The notes under the pieces: generated by a model
Database searches by the model: none
The model's input: the letters and a program-made list of their open reading frames with translations, nothing else
Told to the model about the DNA's origin: nothing
Program-made: the position numbers and the translations under genes
Assembly: GCA_964391675.1 (NCBI GenBank)
Contig: CAYMMX010000004.1
Coordinates: 62,001-126,000, forward strand
Reading direction: 5' to 3'
DNA length: 64,000 nucleotides
Origin: CAYMMX01 sp964391675
GTDB lineage: Bacteria; Cyanobacteriota; Vampirovibrionia; Gastranaerophilales; Gastranaerophilaceae
Part shown: in pieces, positions 46,313-54,232 of the stretch
Layout of the letters: each line of letters begins with the position of its first letter
How positions within the stretch are numbered: the stretch's first letter is position 1

Positions 46313-47557
46313 TTATTCTTCAGTTTCTTCAGAATCTGTTTCTTCAACTATCTCTTCAAGTGTTTCTTCATCTTCTGTTTCATACACTTGTTCATTTAAT
46401 TCTTCTTCAATTTCTTCTTTAAGTTCGTCTTCAATTTCAATATCTGAATCTTCTGAAACTTCATCGTTAGCATAATTGACTATTTGGTTTGCTTCTGCTG
46501 CTTCCATTTGTGAAACATTTTTTATGTCAATTTTCCAACCTGTTAATTTATGAGCGAGTCTTACATTTTGTCCTTCGCGTCCTATTGCTAAACTTAATTG
46601 ATCATCCGGAACAACTACCAATGCTTCTTTTGAATATTCATCATCTGCTAAAATATCAACTGAAACAATTCTGGCTGGGGAGAGTGCATTTACAATGTAT
46701 TCTACAGGATCTTCTGAATATCTTACAATATCAATTTTTTCATTTTTTAATTCACCAACTATTGTTTGTATTCTGCTGCCACGAGGACCTATGCAGGCAC
46801 CTACTGAATCCACTTCGGGATCATTTGACCATACTGCAATTTTTGTCCTGAATCCGGCCTCTCTGGAGATTGATTTAATTTCAACAATTCCGTCTTCAAT
46901 TTCAGGAACTTCCAGTTCAAATAATTCTCTAACTATTTCTGCGTGGGCGTGAGAAACAATTACTTGAGGTAATTTTGTTGTTTCTTTAACATTTAACACA
47001 AAAACTCTTATTCTGTTGCCTGGCTTATAATATTCTCCTGGAATTTGTTCTTTTTGAGGCATAATCGCATCCGTTTTGCCAATATTTACTATAACATTTC
47101 TGTTTTCAACTCTTTGAATAATTCCAGTTGTAAGAGTTCCTTTTTTATCCATAAATTCTGCTAAAACTAGGTTTCTTTCTGCTTCCCTGATTCTTTGAGT
47201 TATTACCTGTTTTGCGGACTGAGCTGCTATTCTACCAAATTGATCAGGAGTTACTTCAATTTTAACTTCATCTTCTAATTCAACATCTTCATCAATATCT
47301 TTTGCATCTTTTAATGATATTTGTTCATTTTCGTCTTCAACTGTATCAACGACAAGTTTTGTTCTGAAAACACCTATCTCACCGGATTGTTCATCTAAAA
47401 TAGCTTCTATATTAGTTGCTTCTTTGATGTGCATATGTTTTTTATAAGCTGCTACCATTGCGTCACACAGAGACTCAATTAATACATCTTTAGATATTCC
47501 TCTTTCTCTTTCCAGTTGTTCGCATGCTTCAAAAAGCGCTGTACCTATTTTAATCAT
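46313..47557 (-). CDS. nusA: Transcription termination/antitermination protein NusA
   Basis: Binds RNA polymerase and nascent RNA to steer pausing and termination. 414 residues: N-terminal domain (1-125), S1 domain (about 135-205, GTLTTGIIQRVENRNVIV), KH1 (VGACIGPRGSRIQTIV), KH2 (LSLAIGREGQNVRLAHKLTG) and a very acidic tail of about 55 residues in place of further domains. rimP lies 23 bases upstream, the usual order. infB does not follow; tuf does. Confidence 0.96.
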   Translation of the reverse strand: MIKIGTALFEACEQLERERGISKDVLIESLCDAMVAAYKKHMHIKEATNIEAILDEQSGEIGVFRTKLVVDTVEDENEQISLKDAKDIDEDVELEDEVKIEVTPDQFGRIAAQSAKQVITQRIREAERNLVLAEFMDKKGTLTTGIIQRVENRNVIVNIGKTDAIMPQKEQIPGEYYKPGNRIRVFVLNVKETTKLPQVIVSHAHAEIVRELFELEVPEIEDGIVEIKSISREAGFRTKIAVWSNDPEVDSVGACIGPRGSRIQTIVGELKNEKIDIVRYSEDPVEYIVNALSPARIVSVDILADDEYSKEALVVVPDDQLSLAIGREGQNVRLAHKLTGWKIDIKNVSQMEAAEANQIVNYANDEVSEDSDIEIEDELKEEIEEELNEQVYETEDEETLEEIVEETDSEETEE

Positions 47558-47580
47558 TTTATTCTCCTTGTCTTTTATTG

Positions 47581-48111
47581 TTATTGCTCTATATATAATC
47601 TTGTATTTTTAATATCATTTAAATTTAAAATTAATTCTTTTTCATCAGATAATCTTTTTACATAAATATTTCTTTTAGCTTCATCATAGTCAATGAGTTT
47701 TGCTTTAAATATATTGTCATTTTCTTCATCAAGTGGTTCTTTTAATTTAATACTGATATTTTTGCCTCTAAAAAATAAATATTCTTTATCTGATTTAAAT
47801 TTCCTGTCTAACCCTGGAGAAGAAACTTCTAAATAGTATTTACAAGGTATAAGTTCATCAAGAAAATCATTCAGACTACGGGTTACATTTTCACAATCAT
47901 CCAACGTTACCCCTCTGTCGTGTGCAAAGAGAAATATTCTTAAGAACCAACGATGATTTTCTTTTTCAAAATCAATTTCTATTGGGATTAAATTAAATCT
48001 CATCGCCGTATTTTTGATAAGCGGTGTTATTTTTGTCAGAATTTCATGTCTGTTTATTTGTTCTTTCAAGGCTTTCCTTTTCTTAATTGTAAATATAATT
48101 TGTAGTTTCAT
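47581..48111 (-). CDS. rimP: Ribosome maturation factor RimP
   Basis: Assists 30S subunit maturation. The core includes the YYLEVSSPGLDRKF motif and RGVTLDDCENVTRSL, both diagnostic. The longest frame gives 176 residues from ATG 48111, which has no ribosome site. TTG at 48069 follows AAAAGGA at good spacing and would give 162 residues, a more usual length, so it may be the real start. nusA follows, making the widespread rimP-nusA pair. Confidence 0.92.
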   Translation of the reverse strand: MKLQIIFTIKKRKALKEQINRHEILTKITPLIKNTAMRFNLIPIEIDFEKENHRWFLRIFLFAHDRGVTLDDCENVTRSLNDFLDELIPCKYYLEVSSPGLDRKFKSDKEYLFFRGKNISIKLKEPLDEENDNIFKAKLIDYDEAKRNIYVKRLSDEKELILNLNDIKNTRLYIEQ

Positions 48112-48134
48112 ACTTTGAAACTACTTGTTTTGTG

Positions 48135-48181
48135 CAAAAAAGAACAAATATAAATACGCTTTGCGTGAAAGTTCTTTTTTG
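48135..48181 (-). terminator. Terminator of rnhC
   Basis: Arms 48135-48145 and 48171-48181 (CAAAAAAGAAC and its complement) enclose an inner ACGC/GCGT stem. It lies between the rnhC stop and rimP on the minus strand. Confidence 0.65.
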
Positions 48182-48258
48182 TACATTAAATATAATATAA
48201 TAAAAACATTAATTTGTAAAGAAAATAATACTTAGTTATTTACAATAATAAATAAGAG

Positions 48259-49170
48259 TTATTTTATGCATAATTCATGGTAAGTTTTAAAATGTGCTTT
48301 GCAGACCTCATGTAAGCGATTTTTCCCAAACTGATGAATAAATTCTTTGGCATACTTTTTTACATTATCATTACACCCTTTTGGGAACTTACACCCGTAA
48401 AAACTTTCCATATCATCCATTCTTTGGACAAATGTTGCTCTTGCCAGTATTGATGCTGCTGCAACGGCTATATCGCTTTCCGCTTTTATTCTTTGTTCTA
48501 ATTTTATTGTTTGCCCATTTTTCATCAGAGCATTTTGGATTAGTTTTTCATCACCAAATTTATCTGATAAGGCATAATCGCAATGTTTTTTTTCTAATAT
48601 ATTTTCTATTACTCTTGCATGTCCCCAGGCTAGTAATTTATTTAAATTCCTGAATTTAATATATAATTCATTGTATTTTGCATTTGAAATTGCAACTATT
48701 GAAAATATTGAGCTTTTTTGAATTAACTGAGACATCTTAAGAATATCATTATCTTTAAGCTTTTTCGAATCTTTTATCCCCGCTTTTTCAAATAATTTTA
48801 AGTTTTTCTCATCAAGCATTACCCCTGCAATAACAAGAGGGCCGAAGAAATCTCCTTTTCCTGACTCATCAGTACCGATATAAGGCATAGTCAAAACAGG
48901 CATATCAGATTTCGATTCTTTTTCGCTTTTAAATTTACCTTTCTCTTGGATTTCCATAAAATTAGCAGTTAATTTGTCAAAAAGTGTCTCTATGTTTTTA
49001 CCTTGAATTACAAATTTCCCTGAATTATAAAATGTAGCTGTAAAATCTTTATTTTTAATTTCCCAAAATGCGTATTGTTTTGAATTTAAAGTTACATCAA
49101 AATTCGCTATAATAAAATTTTTAATTTCTTCTTGTTTGTTTAAAGATATTTTTTCTGAAAATATATTCAT
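48259..49170 (-). CDS. rnhC: Ribonuclease HIII
   Basis: Degrades the RNA strand of RNA-DNA hybrids. From ATG 49170 it has 303 residues; the longer open frame to 49320 runs into dapB and is not coding. The N-terminal TBP-like substrate-binding domain (about 1-85) sets HIII apart from HII. The catalytic motif YIGTDESGKGDFFGPLVIAG carries the D-E-S-G-K-G-D signature, and further acidic residues lie in ALSDKF and KAESDIAVAAASILAR. It is divergent from dapB. Confidence 0.94.
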   Translation of the reverse strand: MNIFSEKISLNKQEEIKNFIIANFDVTLNSKQYAFWEIKNKDFTATFYNSGKFVIQGKNIETLFDKLTANFMEIQEKGKFKSEKESKSDMPVLTMPYIGTDESGKGDFFGPLVIAGVMLDEKNLKLFEKAGIKDSKKLKDNDILKMSQLIQKSSIFSIVAISNAKYNELYIKFRNLNKLLAWGHARVIENILEKKHCDYALSDKFGDEKLIQNALMKNGQTIKLEQRIKAESDIAVAAASILARATFVQRMDDMESFYGCKFPKGCNDNVKKYAKEFIHQFGKNRLHEVCKAHFKTYHELCIK

Positions 49171-49252
49171 AATTTTTATTTTATCATGACTAATTTTTAT
49201 TATATTATTATTAAATATTATATATACGTGATAATACATGAGGTTAAAAAAA

Positions 49253-50011
49253 ATGATAAAAGTAGCTGTATGCGGTGCATGTGGGAAAATGGGAAAAGAA
49301 GTTGTAAGAGCAGTTAACAATGATAACGAGCTTGAACTTGTAGCTCAAATTGATATTTGCGGCGGTGATAATATTTATACTTCTATTGAAGAAGCTCAAA
49401 ATAAAGTTAAAATCGATATACTTGTTGATTTTACTCAACCAAGTTCAATTTTTGAGAATGCTAAGATATGCCTAAGATTAGGGATCAGGCCTGTAATAGG
49501 AACAACCGGTCTATCTGATGAACAAATAGCAGAATTAAAAAAAATATCAATGGAAAAAGATGTACCGGCATTAATTGCTCCTAATTTTACAACAGGTGCC
49601 GTTTTAATGATGATGTTTGCAAAAGAAGCTGCTAAATATTTTGATAATGCAGAAATAATCGAGCTTCATCATAATCAGAAGAAGGATGCTCCTTCGGGTA
49701 CGGCTATAAAAACAGCTCAACTAATGGGCGGTGAATTAGTAAATAAGTCCTTCGCTTTAGGTAACTGTGAAGAAGTAGAATCAGTTCCTGGTTCTCGTGG
49801 CGGAATTTCTTATAATGATATTCGCATTCATTCGGTAAGGATGCCGGGATATATAGCATCACAAGAAGTTATATTTGGTGCACCTGGACAAGTTTTTAAA
49901 ATCAGACACGATTCCATGGATAGAACCTGCTATATGAAAGGTGTCGTCATGGCAATTAAATATATTATGTCTAACAATGATTTTATTTACGGATTAGAAA
50001 ATATTTTATAA
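49253..50011 (+). CDS. dapB: 4-hydroxy-tetrahydrodipicolinate reductase
   Basis: NAD(P)H-dependent step of the lysine/diaminopimelate pathway. From ATG 49253 the protein has 252 residues: Rossmann start KVAVCGACGKMGKEV, cofactor loop DFTQP, GTTGLS, APNFTTGAVLM, and the catalytic ELHHNQKKDAPSGTA (H-H-x-x-K-x-D-x-P-S-G-T-A). GAGG lies 9 bases before this ATG. The upstream in-frame ATG (49238) overlaps that site. asd follows 11 bases downstream, so both enzymes of the aspartate pathway are cotranscribed. Confidence 0.96.
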   Translation: MIKVAVCGACGKMGKEVVRAVNNDNELELVAQIDICGGDNIYTSIEEAQNKVKIDILVDFTQPSSIFENAKICLRLGIRPVIGTTGLSDEQIAELKKISMEKDVPALIAPNFTTGAVLMMMFAKEAAKYFDNAEIIELHHNQKKDAPSGTAIKTAQLMGGELVNKSFALGNCEEVESVPGSRGGISYNDIRIHSVRMPGYIASQEVIFGAPGQVFKIRHDSMDRTCYMKGVVMAIKYIMSNNDFIYGLENIL

Positions 50012-50022
50012 AGGAGTCAATA

Positions 50023-51039
50023 ATGTTAAAACCAAATATAGCTGTACTTGGTGCTACCGGTGTTGTGGGAAGAGAAATTTTAAAAGTTATTGAAGAGATA
50101 AACCTCCCTTTTGAAAATCTTAAATTGCTATCTAGCCCAAGAAGTGCAGGTACAAAAGTTCCTTTTAAAGGAAAAGAATATATAGTAGAAGAAGCGAAAC
50201 CCGATTCTTTTGACAGAGTTAATATAGTTTTAGCTTCAGCAGGAGCATCTACAAGTAAAATCCTTGCTCCTGAAGCTGCAAAAAGAGGTTGTGTTTTTAT
50301 AGATAACTCGAGTGCATTTAGAATGGACAGTAATGTTCCGCTTGTAATTGTCGGAGTAAATGATGATGATTTAAAATTGCATAAAGGTATTGTAGCAAAT
50401 CCTAATTGTTCGACATCTCAATTAATGTTGATTTTAAAACCTTTAGACAATTATGTTAAAATGAAAAGACTTATCGTATCTACATATCAATCTGTGAGTG
50501 GAGCAGGTATTAATGCTATTAATGAGCTAACAGAAAATACTAAAGCAGCTTTATCGGAAAAACATTTTAATAATGTTGTATTCAAAAAACCAATTGCATT
50601 TAATGTCATTCCTCAAATTGATGCTTTTTGTGAGAATGCTTACACAAAAGAAGAAATGAAAGTAACGAATGAAACAAGAAAAATATTACATTTAGCCGAT
50701 AAATTTCCTATTTCTTGTACTGCGGCAAGAGTTCCGGTTTATAGAGGCCATTCGGAAGCAGTAACTATTGAATTTGAAGATGAAATTTTACCTGAAAAAG
50801 TAAGAGAAATTCTTTCTTCTTCTTTTGGTGTTGAGGTTATAGATAATCCTGATAATTTTGAATATCCAACAACAGCCGATGCTGCAAATAATAACCCTGT
50901 ATATGTCGGAAGAATCAGAAAAGATATAGCTTTTGAACATGGTATAAGTCTTTGGTGTGTCGCAGATAACCTTCTGATTGGTGCTGCTTTAAATACTGTT
51001 AGGATTGCAGAAAAAATTATATCAATGAATCTTTATTAA
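50023..51039 (+). CDS. asd: Aspartate-semialdehyde dehydrogenase
   Basis: Reduces aspartyl phosphate to the semialdehyde for lysine, threonine, methionine and diaminopimelate. 338 residues: NADP motif LGATGVVGREILKV, the active-site cysteine in NPNCSTSQLM, SVSGAGINAINEL, and RVPVYRGHSEAV with the catalytic histidine. AAAGGAG precedes ATG. It forms an operon with dapB. Confidence 0.97.
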   Translation: MLKPNIAVLGATGVVGREILKVIEEINLPFENLKLLSSPRSAGTKVPFKGKEYIVEEAKPDSFDRVNIVLASAGASTSKILAPEAAKRGCVFIDNSSAFRMDSNVPLVIVGVNDDDLKLHKGIVANPNCSTSQLMLILKPLDNYVKMKRLIVSTYQSVSGAGINAINELTENTKAALSEKHFNNVVFKKPIAFNVIPQIDAFCENAYTKEEMKVTNETRKILHLADKFPISCTAARVPVYRGHSEAVTIEFEDEILPEKVREILSSSFGVEVIDNPDNFEYPTTADAANNNPVYVGRIRKDIAFEHGISLWCVADNLLIGAALNTVRIAEKIISMNLY

Positions 51040-51415
51040 CAGTTACGACTACCCAATTAATTATATTTATAAACATTATTTAACAAAAATTAACAATATA
51101 TTACATTTGTTAATTTATATTTTATGTCTAAAATCCAGTGATAGTATAATTTATGTTTTATTATAGCTTAATGTTTTCGTTAAGATTTGTTTTATTTTTA
51201 ATATAACACTTTTAAAACACATTAAAAAGTTTTATACTAAAGTATCAGATATACTATACTAAATTGGAATTATCAGTTTAGTATAAAAGTCGTAATATGT
51301 AAATGTAAAGTGAGAATTATGTTGAGTAGCCTCGTTCGGTAGCGAACTTATTTTTGCTTTGCAGAAGTAGAGAAAAAACACGGAAGTAAATGGGTCACTT
51401 GAAAGGAGATCAACT
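51040..51415 (+). promoter_or_regulatory. 376-base region upstream of flagellin 1
   Basis: No gene is seen. A 9-bp stem (51087-51095/51108-51116) may end the dapB-asd transcript. TATACTAAA occurs at 51233-51241 and 51255-51263, 22 bases apart, and inverted at 51277-51285. ACACGGAAGT (51378-51387) and AAAGGAGAT (51402-51410) precede the ATG. The direct pair, the GGA elements and the spacing recur before flagellin 2. A leader of up to 150 bases is likely. Confidence 0.55.
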
Positions 51416-52261
51416 ATGTCTATTACGGTAAACACAAACATGCAAGCGTTGCGTATTCAAGCTAACTTGGCTAGTGCAACTGACAAAATGAACACAGCGA
51501 TGGAAAGAATGTCGTCTGGTTCAAGAATTAACAAAGCATCTGATGACGCAGCTGGGTATGCGGTTTCAACCAAATTATCAGCTACAATTTCCAGCTCAAA
51601 AGTAGCATCAGATAATACAGCAATGGGTCAAGACTTATTGTCATCTGCAGAAGGTTCTTTAGACGTTATCCAATCAAACTTATCACGTATTCGTGAATTA
51701 GTTGAACAAGCATCAAACGGAACATATTCAACCGATGATTTATCAGGTATCGCTGCAGAAGTATCAGCACGTATGAGTCAAATTGACAGCTTATCTACAT
51801 CAGCATCATTTAACGGTAAAAAATTGTTAGATGGTTCTTCATCAACAGGTATAACATTGCAAGTTGGTACACAATCAACAGATACACTTCAATTAAGCGG
51901 AGATATATTTGCTAGAGTATCTACATCTTCACTTAGTATATCAGGATTATCCGGTGTAATTACTGGTGGTGATGTATCAGAAATATCAGCTTACTTGGCA
52001 ACATTAGATAGTGCTATCAACACAGTAACAAACAGAATAACAGCTATAGGTGCTGCTAGTAACAGATTAGATGCAGTTGCTGAATCTCTTGAAGTGCAAC
52101 AGACAAACTTATCATCTGCACTATCAACAATCAAAGATGCTGACGTAGCAGAAGAATCTGCATCATATGTACAACAACAAATATTACAAAGTGCATCAGC
52201 ATCATTGTTAGTACAAGCAAATTCAGCTCCACAAATCGCATTAACACTTATCAAAGGTTAA
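51416..52261 (+). CDS. fliC: Flagellin 1
   Basis: Filament subunit exported by the flagellar type III apparatus. At 281 residues it is a minimal flagellin: the D0/D1 N-terminal part (MSITVNTNMQALRIQANLAS, RMSSGSRINKASDDAAGYAV) and C-terminal part (ASASLLVQANSAPQIALTLI) are conserved, with only a short middle (about 135-200). It contains no cysteine. Its central and 3' part (51642-52242) is identical base for base to flagellin 2, while the first 226 bases are diverged. Its own terminator follows. Confidence 0.95.
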   Translation: MSITVNTNMQALRIQANLASATDKMNTAMERMSSGSRINKASDDAAGYAVSTKLSATISSSKVASDNTAMGQDLLSSAEGSLDVIQSNLSRIRELVEQASNGTYSTDDLSGIAAEVSARMSQIDSLSTSASFNGKKLLDGSSSTGITLQVGTQSTDTLQLSGDIFARVSTSSLSISGLSGVITGGDVSEISAYLATLDSAINTVTNRITAIGAASNRLDAVAESLEVQQTNLSSALSTIKDADVAEESASYVQQQILQSASASLLVQANSAPQIALTLIKG

Positions 52262-52301
52262 TAATTAAGTGGATTAGTTTAAATATTATTGGATTTTATC
52301 C

Positions 52302-52335
52302 AAAAGGACTTAGGTAAACCTAAGTCCTTTTTTTT
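52302..52335 (+). terminator. Terminator of flagellin 1
   Basis: Arms 52302-52315 and 52318-52331 pair perfectly around a 2-base loop and are followed by a run of T. The two flagellins are therefore separate transcripts. Confidence 0.85.
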
Positions 52336-52353
52336 AACATTTTGTTAAAATCC

Positions 52354-52515
52354 TATACTAAAGTATGAGAAATATTATACTAAATTTGTATAAATTATTA
52401 AGAAATATTAACGAAATAGTATATGTAAATAATAAGAGAAATGTTGCCTAGTTCGGTTTTATTTTTCTATGGATAAAGAGAGTTACACGGAAGTAAAGAT
52501 CACTTGAAAGGAGAT
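52354..52515 (+). promoter_or_regulatory. Upstream region of flagellin 2 with the same boxes
   Basis: TATACTAAA at 52354-52362 and 52376-52384 is again spaced 22 bases. ACACGGAAGT (52485-52494) and the AAAGGAGAT ribosome site (52507-52515) are shared with flagellin 1, while the rest of the leader has diverged. Confidence 0.5.
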
Positions 52516-52520
52516 CAACT

Positions 52521-53366
52521 ATGTCTATTACGGTAAACACAAACATGCAAGCATTGCGTATTCAGGCTAATTTAACAACAGCAACAAATAAAATGAATAT
52601 TGCAATGGAAAGAATGTCATCTGGTTCAAGAATTAACAAAGCATCTGATGACGCAGCCGGCTATGCGGTTTCTACAAAATTAACAGCAAGAATTTCATGT
52701 TCAAAAGTAGCATCAGATAATACTCAAATGGGACAAGATTTACTAGCATCTGCAGAAGGTTCTTTAGACGTTATCCAATCAAACTTATCACGTATTCGTG
52801 AATTAGTTGAACAAGCATCAAACGGAACATATTCAACCGATGATTTATCAGGTATCGCTGCAGAAGTATCAGCACGTATGAGTCAAATTGACAGCTTATC
52901 TACATCAGCATCATTTAACGGTAAAAAATTGTTAGATGGTTCTTCATCAACAGGTATAACATTGCAAGTTGGTACACAATCAACAGATACACTTCAATTA
53001 AGCGGAGATATATTTGCTAGAGTATCTACATCTTCACTTAGTATATCAGGATTATCCGGTGTAATTACTGGTGGTGATGTATCAGAAATATCAGCTTACT
53101 TGGCAACATTAGATAGTGCTATCAACACAGTAACAAACAGAATAACAGCTATAGGTGCTGCTAGTAACAGATTAGATGCAGTTGCTGAATCTCTTGAAGT
53201 GCAACAGACAAACTTATCATCTGCACTATCAACAATCAAAGATGCTGACGTAGCAGAAGAATCTGCATCATATGTACAACAACAAATATTACAAAGTGCA
53301 TCAGCATCATTGTTAGTACAAGCAAATTCAGCTCCACAAATCGCATTGGAACTGATAAAAGGATAG
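52521..53366 (+). CDS. fliC: Flagellin 2
   Basis: 281 residues, same layout as flagellin 1. Differences are confined to the N-terminal 76 residues (for example NLTTATNKMN in place of NLASATDKMN) and the last few (LELIKG in place of LTLIKG). Residue 60 is Cys (ARISCSKVASD) where flagellin 1 has Ser; cysteine is rare in flagellins. The identical 601-base tract points to gene conversion or recent partial duplication. A good AAAGGAGAT site precedes the ATG. Confidence 0.95.
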   Translation: MSITVNTNMQALRIQANLTTATNKMNIAMERMSSGSRINKASDDAAGYAVSTKLTARISCSKVASDNTQMGQDLLASAEGSLDVIQSNLSRIRELVEQASNGTYSTDDLSGIAAEVSARMSQIDSLSTSASFNGKKLLDGSSSTGITLQVGTQSTDTLQLSGDIFARVSTSSLSISGLSGVITGGDVSEISAYLATLDSAINTVTNRITAIGAASNRLDAVAESLEVQQTNLSSALSTIKDADVAEESASYVQQQILQSASASLLVQANSAPQIALELIKG

Positions 53367-53381
53367 ATAGTTTAGATTAAT

Positions 53382-53415
53382 AAAAAAAGCTTAATGTTTA
53401 CATTAAGCTTTTTTT
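53382..53415. terminator. Terminator between flagellin 2 and a converging gene
   Basis: Arms 53382-53396 and 53401-53415 pair perfectly around TTTA, with A and T tails on both sides, so it can act in both directions. Confidence 0.85.
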
Positions 53416-53422
53416 ATAATTT

Positions 53423-54109
53423 TTAATTTATTGGTACGTCAATCGGATATGATAGCATAACATCAAGAGTTGTTCCTTGATTTAGCATTACATCGTCACC
53501 TTTTCTGAATAAGTCAATTATACTATCACTCAGAAAATATAATCCTCCTCCAAAAGCCCCTCCAAGTGCACATATTGGTGTTGTTATATAGTTTGCGCCT
53601 GTAAATGCTTGATCTCCTATTTCACTTCCAAATTCTGCTGAATTCTTAGTAATTTCAACTGTTATTTCCCAGTTTTTTTTCAATGCATCAGCGTACCCTT
53701 TTGAGCCATAGATTCCGCCATCCATAGTTAAATCATTGCGATTAAAAACTGACATTGAAAGTGGTAGTTGCCTACCATTAGGTGTTACTACATGGTCAAA
53801 ATCCAGATAAATAATAGCACCTCTTGATAAAAGTCTTGTCGGTTTAATTCTTTTTATATAGCCTCTTACGATTGATCCTGCAGGTAGTATAATACTGGTT
53901 CCTGATGTTTGGTCATTTAGCAGCATGGCATTAAAAGAGGCGCCTTCGTAGCCTGATACGGTATTAACAGGATCTATTAAACGTAATTTAAGTTTTGTTC
54001 CGGCAGGGATTCTTTTCGTTTTTGCATCTGCGGTAAATGGTGCAGCTATTACCATTGAATTTAAAATAAGCATTGTTATCAGTGTTGATATTAATAATTT
54101 AATTTTCAT
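53423..54109 (-). CDS. Exported protein of unknown function
   Basis: 228 residues with a signal peptide (MKIKLLISTLITMLILNSMV, cut near A-A-P). The mature part begins with a beta-rich unit: PAGTKLKLRLIDPVNT, then IILPAGSIVRGYIKRI, the pattern of 'LPAGT-x-[IV]-x-[VL]' proteins that resemble part of VirB10/TrbI. No other type IV secretion gene is present. A glycine-rich hydrophobic stretch (about 180-197, ICALGGAFGGGLYFLSD) follows. Role unknown. Confidence 0.65.
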   Translation of the reverse strand: MKIKLLISTLITMLILNSMVIAAPFTADAKTKRIPAGTKLKLRLIDPVNTVSGYEGASFNAMLLNDQTSGTSIILPAGSIVRGYIKRIKPTRLLSRGAIIYLDFDHVVTPNGRQLPLSMSVFNRNDLTMDGGIYGSKGYADALKKNWEITVEITKNSAEFGSEIGDQAFTGANYITTPICALGGAFGGGLYFLSDSIIDLFRKGDDVMLNQGTTLDVMLSYPIDVPIN

Positions 54110-54197
54110 AATTTTCTCCCAGTTATCCTTTATATTTTTTATTATATTATTTTAAACCAATAAGTAAATCAATGTTTATTTTAATTATATGTTTTAT

Positions 54198-54226
54198 TTG
54201 CAAAAATTGTTTATTATAAATATAAT
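54198..54226 (+). promoter_or_regulatory. Promoter TTGCAA-17-TATAAT placed for a leaderless mRNA
   Basis: TTGCAA (54198-54203) and TATAAT (54221-54226) have ideal spacing. A start 7 bases downstream is the A of the ATG at 54233. No ribosome site is present. Confidence 0.6.
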
Positions 54227-54232
54227 TTTAAT

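Noticed and set aside
49171..49320. N-terminal extension of RNase HIII overlapping dapB
   Set aside because: The family start MNIFSEKISL is at 49170, and the upstream codons are antisense to dapB.
53423..54109. Type IV secretion VirB10-like component
   Set aside because: Only a short PAGT-type strand pattern is shared, and no other type IV secretion gene lies nearby.
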